This document shows positions 34,545-43,770 of a stretch of DNA of 64,000 bases, piece after piece. The DNA is from JAHEAO01 sp041633555 (GTDB taxonomy: Bacteria > Pseudomonadota > Alphaproteobacteria > Rhodobacterales > Rhodobacteraceae). Each line of letters begins with the position of its first letter. The stretch's first letter is position 1. The position numbers and the translations under genes were made by a program. The DNA lies in NCBI GenBank assembly GCA_041633555.1, contig JBFKFZ010000005.1:1-64000 (forward strand), read 5' to 3'. The notes beneath the pieces were generated by a model. The model had not been told where the DNA came from and ran no database searches. It saw nothing but the letters and a program-made list of their open reading frames with translations.

Positions 34545-35897
34545 ATGAACATTCTACATATCATCGGCGGCGGGATGGCCGGGTCCGAAGCCGCGTGGCA
34601 GGCGGCAAATATGGGCGTGCAAGTCGTGATTCACGAGATGCGGCCCAAGGTCGGTACATTCGCCCACAAGACCGGCAACCTCGCGGAAATGGTTTGCTCC
34701 AATTCCTTCCGCTCGGATGATGACGAGCAGAACGCCGTCGGACTGCTTCATTGGGAAATGCGTGCGGCGGGTGGGCTGATCATGGCGATGGCCGATGCGC
34801 ATGCGCTGCCAGCCGGTGGCGCCTTGGCCGTCGACCGCGAACCCTTCGCCGAATCCGTCACTGAAAAGCTGCGCACCCATCCAAATATTTCCGTTTCAGA
34901 GGAAGAAGTGACCGAACTTCCTTCAACCGGTCATTGGATCGTCGCGACGGGGCCGCTGACTTCTTCGGCACTCGGAGAAAGCATCCGCAAGGCCACCAAT
35001 GCCGAGGCGCTGGCTTTCTTCGACGCCATCGCCCCGATCGTCTATGCCGACTCGATCAACATGGAAACGGCCTGGATGCAATCGCGCTATGACAAGGGCG
35101 AGACTGAGGAAGAGCGCCGCGCCTATCTGAACTGCCCGATGACCAAGGACGAGTACGAGGCCTTCATCGACGCACTTCTCGCCGCCGACAAGACCGAGTT
35201 CCACGAGGGCGAAACTGCCCCTTACTTCGACGGCTGCCTGCCGATCGAGGTGATGGCGGAACGTGGCCGCGAGACCCTGCGCTTCGGTCCGATGAAACCG
35301 GTCGGGCTGACCAACACCCACAAGCCGGACCAGAAACCTTATGCCGTGGTGCAGTTGCGCCGCGACAACAAACTGGGCACGCTCTACAATATTGTGGGCT
35401 TTCAGACAAAGATGAAGTACGGCTCTCAAACATATGTTTTCAGGATGATTCCAGGCCTTGAAAGTGCGTCTTTCGCGCGTCTCGGCGGGATCCACCGCAA
35501 TACGTTCGTCAATTCGCCGACCCTGCTCGACGACCAGATGCGCCTGCGCTCGCGACCGAGCATCCGCTTTGCCGGCCAGATCACCGGGGTCGAGGGCTAT
35601 GTCGAATCCGCTGCCATGGGCCTGCTTGCCGGCCGCCTGGCGGCTGCCGAGATTCTCGGCGCGCCGATTGCCGCGCCGCCGCCCGAAACCGCGATGGGCG
35701 CGCTTATCCATCACATCACCGGCGGGGCCGAGGCGAAGACCTTTCAGCCGATGAACGTCAATTTCGGCCTGTTCCCGCCCGCCGAAGGGCTGAAGCCGGG
35801 CCGCCGCGGCCGCAAGGACCGCTACAAGGCCTATACCGACCGCGCCAAGACCGCATGGCAGGGCTGGCTGCAGCAGGCGGCACTGGACGCAGCCTGA
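34545..35897 (+). CDS. trmFO: tRNA m5U54 methyltransferase TrmFO (FAD/folate-dependent)
   Basis: A 450-aa flavoenzyme that makes 5-methyluridine at tRNA position 54 using methylene-tetrahydrofolate. The FAD motif IIGGGMAGSEAA is at residues 6-17. The catalytic-region cysteine C51 lies in MVCSNSFRSDD, and a second in AYLNCPMTKDEYEAF. FDGCLPIEVMAERG and RFGPMKPVGL are further hallmarks. The ATG at 34545 starts right at the FAD strand; the upstream 7 codons are not needed. Confidence 0.96.
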   Translation: MNILHIIGGGMAGSEAAWQAANMGVQVVIHEMRPKVGTFAHKTGNLAEMVCSNSFRSDDDEQNAVGLLHWEMRAAGGLIMAMADAHALPAGGALAVDREPFAESVTEKLRTHPNISVSEEEVTELPSTGHWIVATGPLTSSALGESIRKATNAEALAFFDAIAPIVYADSINMETAWMQSRYDKGETEEERRAYLNCPMTKDEYEAFIDALLAADKTEFHEGETAPYFDGCLPIEVMAERGRETLRFGPMKPVGLTNTHKPDQKPYAVVQLRRDNKLGTLYNIVGFQTKMKYGSQTYVFRMIPGLESASFARLGGIHRNTFVNSPTLLDDQMRLRSRPSIRFAGQITGVEGYVESAAMGLLAGRLAAAEILGAPIAAPPPETAMGALIHHITGGAEAKTFQPMNVNFGLFPPAEGLKPGRRGRKDRYKAYTDRAKTAWQGWLQQAALDAA

Positions 35898-35919
35898 CCC
35901 GGCGCGCTAACCTCGCGCC

Positions 35920-36528
35920 ATGACCAAGGACACGCTCGACGCAGAACTCTGGAAGCCGCGCTCGGTCGCAGAGACCGTGGCGATCTATCGCGACTGGTCT
36001 GCGACCTATGACGAGGATGTGCTGTCCTCGGGCTATGTCACCCCGACCCGTGCCGCAACGGCACTGGCGCCGGTGGTCGACCTTGCAGCACCCGTGCTTG
36101 ATTTCGGCTGCGGCACCGGTCTCTCGGGGTTGGCGCTACGCGATGCCGGCTTTGCCACGATAGACGGCACGGACATCACGCCGGAAATGCTGGAACGTGC
36201 GCGGGCCAAGGATATCTATCGCCGGCTCTGGCCGTCGACCGACGGGGATATCGGCGCAAAATCGGGGGTTTACAAGACGATCCTCGCAGCCGGTGTGATC
36301 AGCCTCGGGGCCGCACCGCCCGAAACGTTGCGCTGGCTTCTCGAGCTTCTGCCAACCGGCGGCCACCTGGCCTTTTCCTACAATGACCCGACGCTGGAGG
36401 ACGCCGCTTACGTCGCCGCCCTCGATGCGGCGGTGGCCGAGGGGCACAGCGTCGTGTTCCGCGATCACGGGCCGCATCTGCCGGAGAAGGGCATGGGCTC
36501 TGACGTCATCATCCTGCGCAAGGCATGA
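35920..36528 (+). CDS. Class I SAM-dependent methyltransferase
   Basis: A 202-aa methyltransferase. The SAM motif I is VLDFGCGTGLSGLALR (about residue 52-67), then GTDITPEMLERAR (motif II-like acidic end), and LLELLPTGGHLAFSYND (motif III/IV). The N-terminal IYRDWSATYDEDVL segment is typical of UbiE/TPMT-like proteins. Substrate is unknown. It overlaps the gluQ start by ATGA, so the two are probably translated together. Confidence 0.86.
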   Translation: MTKDTLDAELWKPRSVAETVAIYRDWSATYDEDVLSSGYVTPTRAATALAPVVDLAAPVLDFGCGTGLSGLALRDAGFATIDGTDITPEMLERARAKDIYRRLWPSTDGDIGAKSGVYKTILAAGVISLGAAPPETLRWLLELLPTGGHLAFSYNDPTLEDAAYVAALDAAVAEGHSVVFRDHGPHLPEKGMGSDVIILRKA

Positions 36529-37367
36529 TCACCCGGTTCGCGCCGTCCCCGACCGGCCCGTTGCATCTTGGCCACGCCTATTCGGCGATGCTGGCGCATG
36601 ACAGGGCGCGGACGGCAGTCGGCACGTTCCTGCTGCGGATCGAGGATATCGACCAGTCGCGATCCCGCCCGGAATGGGAGGCGCTGAACTTCGAGGATCT
36701 GCATTGGCTTGGTCTCGACTGGCCGGTGCCGGTGATGCGGCAGTCGGACCGCCTGCCCGCCTATGCCGACGCGCTGGACCGCCTGACAGGGATGGGCCTG
36801 ACCTATCCCTGCACCTGTTCCCGCGCCGATATCCGCGCCGCCCTCGCCGCCCCGCAAGAAGGCGCGCCGGTGCTGGGGCCGGACGGCATGGTTTATCCCG
36901 GCACCTGTCGTGGCCGAAGCGACCGGCCCGGTGAGGCCGCCACCCGGCTTGACATGGGCCGCGCCGTGGCGCTGATCGGCGATCCGGATCGGCTGGGTTT
37001 CACCGAGACCGGCCCCAGCCATCGCGGCGCGTACCATCTGGACGGCGTGTATCTCTGCGAACGGGTCGGCGACATCGTCCTTGCACGCCCCGGCCTCGGC
37101 ACCAGCTATCACCTTGCCGTCACCGTCGACGACGCCGTGCAGGGAATCACCGAGGTCATCCGCGGCGAGGATCTGTTCGAGGCGACGCAGATCCACCGCC
37201 TGTTGCAGGCATTGCTTGAACTTTCGACGCCAACATACCACCATCACGCGCTAATCCGGGATATTCAGGGCAAGAGACTTGCCAAGCGCGATGATGCCCG
37301 CGCGATCCGGAAATACCGCGAAGACGGCATGACACCTGCGGGTGTCCGGAAGCTGGTCGGTCTCTGA
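36525..37367 (+). CDS. gluQ: Glutamyl-Q tRNA(Asp) synthetase
   Basis: A 280-aa truncated glutamyl-tRNA synthetase paralogue that attaches glutamate to queuosine-34 of tRNA-Asp. It has the N-terminal APSPTGPLHLGHAYS with HIGH-type HLGH, RIEDIDQSRSRPEWE, a CTCSR/YPGTCRG zinc site and the KMSKS-like GKRLAKRDDA. It lacks the anticodon-binding domain of GltX, as expected. Nothing in the window makes queuosine itself. Confidence 0.93.
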   Translation: MITRFAPSPTGPLHLGHAYSAMLAHDRARTAVGTFLLRIEDIDQSRSRPEWEALNFEDLHWLGLDWPVPVMRQSDRLPAYADALDRLTGMGLTYPCTCSRADIRAALAAPQEGAPVLGPDGMVYPGTCRGRSDRPGEAATRLDMGRAVALIGDPDRLGFTETGPSHRGAYHLDGVYLCERVGDIVLARPGLGTSYHLAVTVDDAVQGITEVIRGEDLFEATQIHRLLQALLELSTPTYHHHALIRDIQGKRLAKRDDARAIRKYREDGMTPAGVRKLVGL

Positions 37368-37377
37368 TCCGCGCAGC

Positions 37378-37737
37378 CTAGGCTTCGGGTGTCATCAGCT
37401 CGACTTCCGCGCCGTCCTTGATGCCGGTGTAGAAACAGCTGCGCCGCCCGGTGTGGCAGGCCGGGCCGGTCTGCCGAACCAGCACAAGCAGGCAATCGCG
37501 GTCGCAGTCGATCCGCATCTCGACCAATTCCTGCACATGGCCCGAGGTTTCGCCCTTGACCCAGAACGCCGCCCGCGACCGCGACCAGTAGGTGACCCGG
37601 CCACTCGCCAGTGTGCGCGCCACGGCCTCGGCATTCATCCAGGCCAGCATCAGCACCTCGTGGCTCGTTGCATCTTGGGCGATCACAGGCAAAAGCCCCC
37701 GATCATCATAGAGCAGGGTCGCGGGATCGAAGGACAT
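37378..37737 (-). CDS. hisI: Phosphoribosyl-AMP cyclohydrolase HisI
   Basis: A 119-aa enzyme for the third step of histidine biosynthesis, hydrolysing phosphoribosyl-AMP to open its adenine ring. Signatures are EVLMLAWMNAEAVARTL, TYWSRSRAAFWVKGETSG and RIDCDRDCLLVLVRQTGPACHTG, which carry the Zn/Mg cysteines and histidine. It is the cyclohydrolase domain alone, without HisE. It stands apart from other his genes and converges on gluQ with a 10-bp gap. Confidence 0.95.
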   Translation of the reverse strand: MSFDPATLLYDDRGLLPVIAQDATSHEVLMLAWMNAEAVARTLASGRVTYWSRSRAAFWVKGETSGHVQELVEMRIDCDRDCLLVLVRQTGPACHTGRRSCFYTGIKDGAEVELMTPEA

Positions 37738-37801
37738 CGGCGGGCCTTTCCATCGGGGTCAACCCGGCCTATCTAGGACAGCATAACCCGAAGGGAAAGC
37801 C

Positions 37802-38251
37802 ATGAGCGAAGCTGACCTCATCAACCTCTATTCCGGCCGGATCCTTGCGCTCGCCGCCGATATCCCGCTGACCGCACGGCTGGAGGCACCGCAAGCCACG
37901 GTCAAGCGCCGGTCGCCGCTTTGCGGCTCGACGGTGACGGTCGACGTGGTGGTGAAGGATGGCCGGATCGCCAGGTTCGGGCAGGACGTGAAGGCCTGCG
38001 CGCTCGGCCAGGCCTCGGCCTCGGTCACCGGGGCAAACATCATCGGCCGAAGTCGTGCCGAGGTCGAAACCGCGCGCGACCAGCTGAAGGCGATGCTGAA
38101 GGAGAACGGCCCGGTTCCCGCTGCCCCGTTCGACGGGCTCGAAGTTCTGCTGCCGGCACGGGATTACAAGAACCGCCATGCCTCGATCATGCTGGCGCTG
38201 GAAGCCACCGCCGAAGCTGTCGCCGAAGCGGAGCAGGCGAAAAGCGCCTGA
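37802..38251 (+). CDS. IscU/NifU-like iron-sulfur cluster scaffold protein
   Basis: A 149-aa protein with the IscU-like fold. Cysteines C41 (SPLCGSTV) and C66 (VKACALGQAS) match the first two cluster ligands of IscU. The third conserved cysteine is replaced in the NRHASIMLALEA helix, so it may hold clusters differently or act with a partner. Good GGGAAAG site before the ATG. Similar genes occur next to recG or hisI in Rhodobacterales; the specific role is not known. Confidence 0.85.
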   Translation: MSEADLINLYSGRILALAADIPLTARLEAPQATVKRRSPLCGSTVTVDVVVKDGRIARFGQDVKACALGQASASVTGANIIGRSRAEVETARDQLKAMLKENGPVPAAPFDGLEVLLPARDYKNRHASIMLALEATAEAVAEAEQAKSA

Positions 38252-38294
38252 GCTTAAATGACTTTTCCTAGCAGCTTTGCCGCGGACTTGACGC

Positions 38295-38332
38295 AAAAAA
38301 ACCGCCGCACTTCCCGGACGGGAAGGCGGCGG
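38295..38332 (-). terminator. Rho-independent terminator for the 40-aa protein gene
   Basis: On the minus strand a nearly perfect hairpin (CCGCCGC-A-CTTCCCG / CGGGAAG-G-CGGCGG, loop GA, 38302-38332) is followed by seven U residues (A-run 38295-38301 on the plus strand). Strong intrinsic terminator. It faces the minus-strand small gene that ends at 38457. Confidence 0.88.
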
Positions 38333-38456
38333 CAGGCAGAGGTCTGAAGGATCGGCCGGATCCGGGGTGAGGGCCCCGGCGACAGGACAGGCAGTCAATG
38401 CGTATCGGCTTGGGGACAGAGATACGCGCGGTGCGGCCGGTTCAGACCCGGGCAGG

Positions 38457-38579
38457 TCAGGCAAGGCCCGGCAGGTAAAGCCCGGCCAGCAACAGGACGA
38501 CAAGCGCCGCGGCACCGGTGGCATCGCCCAACAGGGTGGGCGCGGTGCGGTCGATAATGGCTTTCAGTTCGGTCAACAT
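38457..38579 (-). CDS. 40-aa single-pass membrane protein
   Basis: Reads MLTELKAIIDRTAPTLLGDA then a hydrophobic helix (about residues 21-38) ending YLPGLA. An AGGAG site lies 8 bases before the ATG, and a strong terminator lies downstream. It lies downstream of recG in the same direction but has its own upstream AT-rich region with a CtrA-like box. No function is known to me; the length and arrangement look like a real conserved small protein rather than a chance frame. Confidence 0.78.
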   Translation of the reverse strand: MLTELKAIIDRTAPTLLGDATGAAALVVLLLAGLYLPGLA

Positions 38580-38621
38580 TGGGCGGCTCCTGCTGTTCAG
38601 GTGTTGCCCCTTTGTTCTCAC

Positions 38622-38640
38622 ATGGTTAACGCGATGTAAA
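38622..38640 (-). promoter_or_regulatory. CtrA-like box upstream of the 40-aa protein gene
   Basis: Read on the minus strand: TTTA-N7-TTAACCAT, with N7 CATCGCG; the CtrA consensus is TTAA-N7-TTAA and the extended half-site TTAACCAT is common. The near edge is 43 bp upstream of the gene start. One base differs from the full consensus. Confidence 0.65.
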
Positions 38641-38682
38641 GAACTTTTAGAGAACATTTGTGAACAAAAAGTTTCGAAACCG

Positions 38683-40770
38683 CTAACCCACTGAAATCAA
38701 ACGGATCGCCCGGTCCTGTTCCATCAGCCAGAGCAGCACCCGCGCCGCCTGTCCGCGGGATTGTTCCAGTTTCGGGTCGTCATGCAGCAGCTTTCGGGCA
38801 TCCGATTGCGCCAGCGCCATCAGCGCGGTCTGCCGCTCCAGATCGGCAATTCGGAACTTAGGCAGGCCGGATTGCGCGGTGCCGATCAGGTCGCCCGCGC
38901 CGCGCATCGCCAGATCTTCCTCGGCAATGCGAAATCCGTCCTCGGTCTCGCGAAGGATTTCCAGCCGCCGCCGTCCGCCCTCGGTCAGCGGCGGCTGATA
39001 CATCAGCAGGCAGGTTGATTCGGCATCCCCCCGCCCGACCCTGCCGCGCAACTGGTGCAGCTGCGCCAGGCCGAAGCTCTCGGCCCGCTCGATTACCATG
39101 ATCGAGGCATTGGGCACATTGACCCCGACCTCGATCACCGTCGTCGCCACCAGCACCTTGGTGTCGCCAGAGACGAACCGCGCCATCGCTTCGTCCTTCT
39201 CTGCGGGCGGCAACTGGCCGTGGACCAGCCCGACGGCACCCTCGCCCAGCACAGCGCGCAGCCGCTGGAACCGGTACTCGGCTGCGGTCATGTCGGAGGT
39301 TTCGCTTTCCTCGACCAGCGGGCAGACCCAGTAGCACTGCCGACCTTCCCCGATGGCGCGGCGCAGATGCTCGACCACTTCGTCGATCCGCCCGGCAGAG
39401 ACCAGGGCCGTCTTCACCGGCTGCCGTCCAGGCGGCTTCTCGTCCAGCACCGAGACATCCATGTCGCCATATTGCGACAGCGCCAGACTGCGCGGGATCG
39501 GCGTTGCGGTCATCACCAGAACGTCCGTAACCTTGCCCTTGGCGCCGAGTTCCATCCGCTGGCTGACGCCGAACCGGTGCTGCTCATCGACGATCGCCAG
39601 CCGCAGGTCGTGAAATTCGACGTCTTTCTGAAAGACCGCATGGGTACCGACCAGCACCTGGATCCGTCCCTCTTGCAGCGCCTTCAGCTTCGCCGCGCGT
39701 TCCGCGCCCTTGTCGCGCCCGGTCAGGATCTCCAGCACAACACCGGCATCCTCGGCCAGAGGCTGCAGGCCGTCCAGATGCTGCCGCGCCAGGATCTCGG
39801 TGGGGGCCATCATCACGCCCTGCCCGCCCGCCTCGACCGCGACGAGAAGGGCAAGGAACGCGACCAGTGTCTTGCCGGATCCGACATCGCCCTGCAGCAG
39901 CCGGTTCATCCGGACGGGCGCTGCCATATCGACCGAAATTTCCCGGATCGCGCGCTCCTGCGCGCCGGTCGGGCGGTAAGGAAGTGCGGCCAGCACCTTG
40001 CGCTGCAGCCGCCCGCTGGCCTGGCTTTCCCGCCCCTTGCCGCGCTGCACGACAGAGCGCGCGAGCGCCAGGGTCAGCTGATGCGCGAAAAGCTCGTCAT
40101 AGGCCAGACGCTGCCGCGCCGGGGCGGTAGCGGCCAGATCGGCGCTGCGTTCCGGCGCATGGGCCGCGACCACGGCGGCGCGGAAATCCGGCCAATCTTC
40201 GCGCGCCTTCAGGCCCTCGTCGATCCATTCATCGATTTCCGGCACCCGGCTGATCGCCGCCCGCGCGGCCTTGTAGATCACCTTCTGCGTCACCCCGGCG
40301 GTCAGCGGATAGACCGGTTCGAATTCCGGGATCTCTGCCACTTCGTCCACCGGCAGGATATGATCGGGATGCACCATCTGGGCGACGCCATCGAAGATCT
40401 CGACCTTGCCTGAGATCAGCCGATGCTGACCGATCGGCAGCTGTTTCCTCAGCCAGTCCTCGCGGGCATGAAAAAAGACCAGCTGGAACGTCGTCTTGGC
40501 ATCCTGCACGTTGACGCGGTAGGGGCCGCCCTTCTTGCGGGCCGGAAAATGCAGGCCGATCTCGACCTCGACCGTCACCGTGGCGGGGGCCTGTACCTCG
40601 CGGATGCTGGCCTTGCGGCGGCGATCGACGACCGAATAGGGCAAGGTCAACACCAGATCACGCGGCCGCTCGACGCCCATCTGGGAGAAATGCTGCGCGG
40701 TTTTCGGACCGACGCCGTCGAGCGTCTCAAGCCCCGCGAAAAGCGGAAACAGGATCGGCGGGCGGCTCAT
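38683..40770 (-). CDS. recG: ATP-dependent DNA helicase RecG
   Basis: A 695-aa branch-migrating helicase that reverses stalled forks. The wedge/OB domain starts GVGPKTAQHFSQMGVERPRDLVLTLPYSVVDRR. Walker A is GDVGSGKTLVAF (about residue 295), the DExH-type motif is DEQHRFGVSQRM (about 390) and the C-terminal region has GRVGRGDAESTCLL. The ATG at 40770 overlaps the ligA stop by ATGA; the long upstream frame is inside ligA and is not coding. Confidence 0.96.
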   Translation of the reverse strand: MSRPPILFPLFAGLETLDGVGPKTAQHFSQMGVERPRDLVLTLPYSVVDRRRKASIREVQAPATVTVEVEIGLHFPARKKGGPYRVNVQDAKTTFQLVFFHAREDWLRKQLPIGQHRLISGKVEIFDGVAQMVHPDHILPVDEVAEIPEFEPVYPLTAGVTQKVIYKAARAAISRVPEIDEWIDEGLKAREDWPDFRAAVVAAHAPERSADLAATAPARQRLAYDELFAHQLTLALARSVVQRGKGRESQASGRLQRKVLAALPYRPTGAQERAIREISVDMAAPVRMNRLLQGDVGSGKTLVAFLALLVAVEAGGQGVMMAPTEILARQHLDGLQPLAEDAGVVLEILTGRDKGAERAAKLKALQEGRIQVLVGTHAVFQKDVEFHDLRLAIVDEQHRFGVSQRMELGAKGKVTDVLVMTATPIPRSLALSQYGDMDVSVLDEKPPGRQPVKTALVSAGRIDEVVEHLRRAIGEGRQCYWVCPLVEESETSDMTAAEYRFQRLRAVLGEGAVGLVHGQLPPAEKDEAMARFVSGDTKVLVATTVIEVGVNVPNASIMVIERAESFGLAQLHQLRGRVGRGDAESTCLLMYQPPLTEGGRRRLEILRETEDGFRIAEEDLAMRGAGDLIGTAQSGLPKFRIADLERQTALMALAQSDARKLLHDDPKLEQSRGQAARVLLWLMEQDRAIRLISVG

Positions 40771-42908
40771 GCCTCGCCGATCAATGTCAGCCAGCCATCC
40801 TCGTCGATCATCTCGATGCCCAGTTCCTCGGCCTTCTTCGCCTTGGATCCGGCGCCGGGACCCGCCACGAGCAGATCGGTCTTGGCGCTGACCGAGCCCG
40901 CGACCTTGGCGCCGAGCGCTTCCGCCTGCGCCTTGGCCTCGGCACGGCTCATCTTTTCCAGCGTGCCGGTGAAGACCACGGTCTTGCCGGCGACCGGGCT
41001 GTCGACGGCGCCGCGCCGCGCCGCGTCCTGGATGTCGAGTTCGGCCGACAGCCGGTCGATCGAAGCGCGCTCTCTGTCCTGCTGAAAGGTCGTCACGACC
41101 GAGGCGGCCAGCACGTCGCCGACCCCGTCGATATTGGTCAGGCCATCCCATTCGGCGCCCTGCCCGACGTCGGCTGCGGTCATGGCGGCCTCGAAGGCCG
41201 CCCAAGATCCGTAATGGTTCGCCAAGAGCGCCGAGGCGCTTTCGCCGACATGGCGGATGCCGAGCGCAAAGATCACCCGGTTAAGCGGGATGGAGCGTTT
41301 GTCCTCGATCGCCCGAAACAGGTTTTCCGCCGATTTTTCGCCCCAGCCATCGCGGTTCTTCAGCTTGCTCACATTCGCCGCGTCGCGTCTGGCAAGGGTG
41401 AATATGTCCGCCGGTTCGCGGACCGCAAGCTGATCGTCGTAATAGAACATCTCGATCTGCCTGGCCCCCAGACCGTCGATGTCGAAGGCGGCGCGACTGA
41501 CGAAATGTTTCAGCTTTTCAACTGCTTGCGCTGGACAGATCATGCCGCCGGTGCAGCGGCGCACGGCGTCGCCCTCCTCGCGAAGGGCCTTTGATCCGCA
41601 TTCCGGGCAAAGGGTCGGGAATATGTAGGGCTCGGCGTCTGCAGGCCGTTTCGACAGGTCAACATCGGCGATCTTCGGGATGACGTCGCCGGCGCGATAG
41701 ACCTGGACCCAGTCGCCGACGCGGATGTCCTTGCCGTCGCGGATACTCTCCCCGCGTGAGTCCCGGCCCGCGATATAGTCCTCGTTGTGCAGTGTCGCGT
41801 TCGACACGACGACACCGCCGACTGTGACCGGTGTCAGCCGTGCGACAGGCGACAATGCCCCGGTGCGACCAACCTGGATATCGATGGCCTCGAGCCGGGT
41901 CCAGGCGAGTTCGGCGGGGAACTTGTGCGCGATCGCCCAACGCGGCGTTGTGGATCGGAATCCCAGCCTGCGCTGCAGTGCGAGGTCATCAACCTTGTAG
42001 ACGACGCCGTCGATATCGTAGCCGAGCGTCGCGCGCTGTTCTTCGATCCGGCGATAGACCGAGAGCATCGCCTGCGGCCCCTCGCAGAGCGTGGTCATCG
42101 GGTTGGTCTGAAACCCGAGCTCTGCCAGACGTTCGATCGCGGCGATCTGGGTTTCGGCCAGCGGTTCGGAATGCGCCCCCCAGCCATAGGCGAAGTACCG
42201 CAGCGGCCGGGCGCGGGTGATGTCTGCATCGAGCTGCCGCAGCGACCCGGCTGCGGCGTTGCGCGGATTGGCGAAGGTCTTGCCGCCGGACTTTTCCTGC
42301 CGCTCGTTGAGATCGATGAAATCGGCATGGCTCATATAGACCTCGCCGCGCACTTCAAGCAGGTCGGGCGCGCCGGTCAGGTCTTGCGGGATGTCGGCGA
42401 TCGTGCGGGCATTCGCGGTGACATTCTCGCCGGTGGTCCCGTCGCCGCGGGTCGCGGCCTGCACCAGCTTCCCGGACTCATAGCGCAACGACAGCGACAG
42501 GCCGTCGATCTTGGGTTCTGCGGTGTAAGTCACAACCGATTCGCCCAAGCCGAGAAAGCGGCGGATCTGCTCATCGAAGGCGGCGATGCTGTCATCGTCG
42601 AAGGCGTTGGCCAACGACAGCATCCGTACCTCGTGAGTCACCTTGGCAAAGCCTTCGGCGACGCCGCCGCCGATCATTTCGCTGGGGCTGTCATCGCGCT
42701 TGAGGTCAGGGTATCGCGCCTCGATGGCGGCATTACGCCGCTTCAGCGCGTCATAATCGGCATCGGAAATCTCGGGCGCGTCTTCGGTGTGGTAAGCGGT
42801 GCTGGCCCGAGCGAGGTCTTCGGCGAGCCGCGCAAGCTCTGCGCGGGCCTGATCCTCGGTCAGGTCGTCAACACTGATCCCGGCGCTGGCGCTCTGCCCT
42901 TCTGGCAT
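40767..42908 (-). CDS. ligA: NAD-dependent DNA ligase LigA
   Basis: A 713-aa ligase. The adenylated lysine is K133 in EPKIDGLSLSLRYE. After the OB fold comes a zinc finger (CPECGS / RRCTGGMICP), then the HhH region GLGARQIEMF and a C-terminal BRCT domain (VVFTGTLEKMSRAEAKAQAE). The ATG at 42908 has GAGGGA seven bases upstream and is preferred over the earlier one at 42935. It overlaps recG and lies 99 bp from ctrA, on the same strand. Confidence 0.96.
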   Translation of the reverse strand: MPEGQSASAGISVDDLTEDQARAELARLAEDLARASTAYHTEDAPEISDADYDALKRRNAAIEARYPDLKRDDSPSEMIGGGVAEGFAKVTHEVRMLSLANAFDDDSIAAFDEQIRRFLGLGESVVTYTAEPKIDGLSLSLRYESGKLVQAATRGDGTTGENVTANARTIADIPQDLTGAPDLLEVRGEVYMSHADFIDLNERQEKSGGKTFANPRNAAAGSLRQLDADITRARPLRYFAYGWGAHSEPLAETQIAAIERLAELGFQTNPMTTLCEGPQAMLSVYRRIEEQRATLGYDIDGVVYKVDDLALQRRLGFRSTTPRWAIAHKFPAELAWTRLEAIDIQVGRTGALSPVARLTPVTVGGVVVSNATLHNEDYIAGRDSRGESIRDGKDIRVGDWVQVYRAGDVIPKIADVDLSKRPADAEPYIFPTLCPECGSKALREEGDAVRRCTGGMICPAQAVEKLKHFVSRAAFDIDGLGARQIEMFYYDDQLAVREPADIFTLARRDAANVSKLKNRDGWGEKSAENLFRAIEDKRSIPLNRVIFALGIRHVGESASALLANHYGSWAAFEAAMTAADVGQGAEWDGLTNIDGVGDVLAASVVTTFQQDRERASIDRLSAELDIQDAARRGAVDSPVAGKTVVFTGTLEKMSRAEAKAQAEALGAKVAGSVSAKTDLLVAGPGAGSKAKKAEELGIEMIDEDGWLTLIGEA

Positions 42909-43007
42909 CGGATCCCTCAGAAATACGGTCCCCAAAGTGATAGGAGCCTGCCCGTACGAGGTCCAGTGCCGAGATGCCGCCGCGCCGGTTTCGCGGCATG
43001 TCCTGGC

Positions 43008-43721
43008 TCAGCCGTTCACGGCGATCTGCTGGTCGTAACGCGAGGGTTCGGGATCGCGCAGCACATAGCCGCGGCCCCAGACGGTCTCGATATAGTTGTC
43101 GCCGCCGGTTGATTGCGCCAGCTTCTTGCGCAACTTGCAGATGAATACGTCGATGATCTTGAGTTCCGGCTCGTCCATCCCGCCGTAAAGGTGGTTCAGG
43201 AACATCTCTTTCGTCAGCGTGGTCCCCTTGCGCAGCGACAGAAGCTCCAGCATCTGGTACTCCTTGCCGGTCAGATGCACCGGCTTGCCACCCGCGCTGA
43301 CCGTCTTGGCGTCGAGATTAACTTCGACCCCGCCGGTCTTGATGATCGACTGCGAATGGCCCTTCGAGCGGCGGATGATCGCGTGGATCCGGGCCACCAG
43401 TTCTTCACGGTGGAACGGCTTGGTCAGATAATCGTCGGCGCCGAAGCCGAAGCCCTTGATCTTGCTTTCGGTATCGTCGGCCCCCGACAGGATCAGGATC
43501 GGCGTTTCGATCCTCGACAGCCTGAGTTGCCGCAGCACCTCGTGACCATTCATATCCGGCAGATTGAGGTCCAGCAGGATCAGGTCGTAATCATAGAGCT
43601 TCGCGAGATCGATGCCCTCCTCGCCCAGATCGGTCGCATAGACGTTCAGGTTCGCATGAGTCAGCATCAGCTCGATGCTTTTTGACGTTGTTGGATCGTC
43701 CTCTACCAGCAAGATACGCAT
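43008..43721 (-). CDS. ctrA: Cell cycle response regulator CtrA
   Basis: A 237-aa OmpR-type response regulator. The receiver has VEDDPTTSKSIELML, phospho-acceptor D51 in LILLDLNLPDMNG and the DDYLTKPFHREEL lysine. The winged-helix domain ends in IETVWGRGYVLRDP with a short tail. LRLSRIETPILILSG and KGFGFGADDYLTKPF are typical of CtrA, the master regulator of alphaproteobacterial cell-cycle, flagellar and gene-transfer-agent genes. Its neighbour is the CtrA antagonist sciP. Phosphorelay partners are elsewhere. Confidence 0.95.
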   Translation of the reverse strand: MRILLVEDDPTTSKSIELMLTHANLNVYATDLGEEGIDLAKLYDYDLILLDLNLPDMNGHEVLRQLRLSRIETPILILSGADDTESKIKGFGFGADDYLTKPFHREELVARIHAIIRRSKGHSQSIIKTGGVEVNLDAKTVSAGGKPVHLTGKEYQMLELLSLRKGTTLTKEMFLNHLYGGMDEPELKIIDVFICKLRKKLAQSTGGDNYIETVWGRGYVLRDPEPSRYDQQIAVNG

Positions 43722-43770
43722 GTAAAAATCTCCGTTACTATCCGCTCGTCATGTTCATCCTTGCCGAAGA

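Noticed and set aside
40771..41205. Longer RecG start giving an 840-aa protein
   Set aside because: The extra residues lie in ligA on the same strand in another frame and have no RecG character; the ATGA overlap marks the real start.
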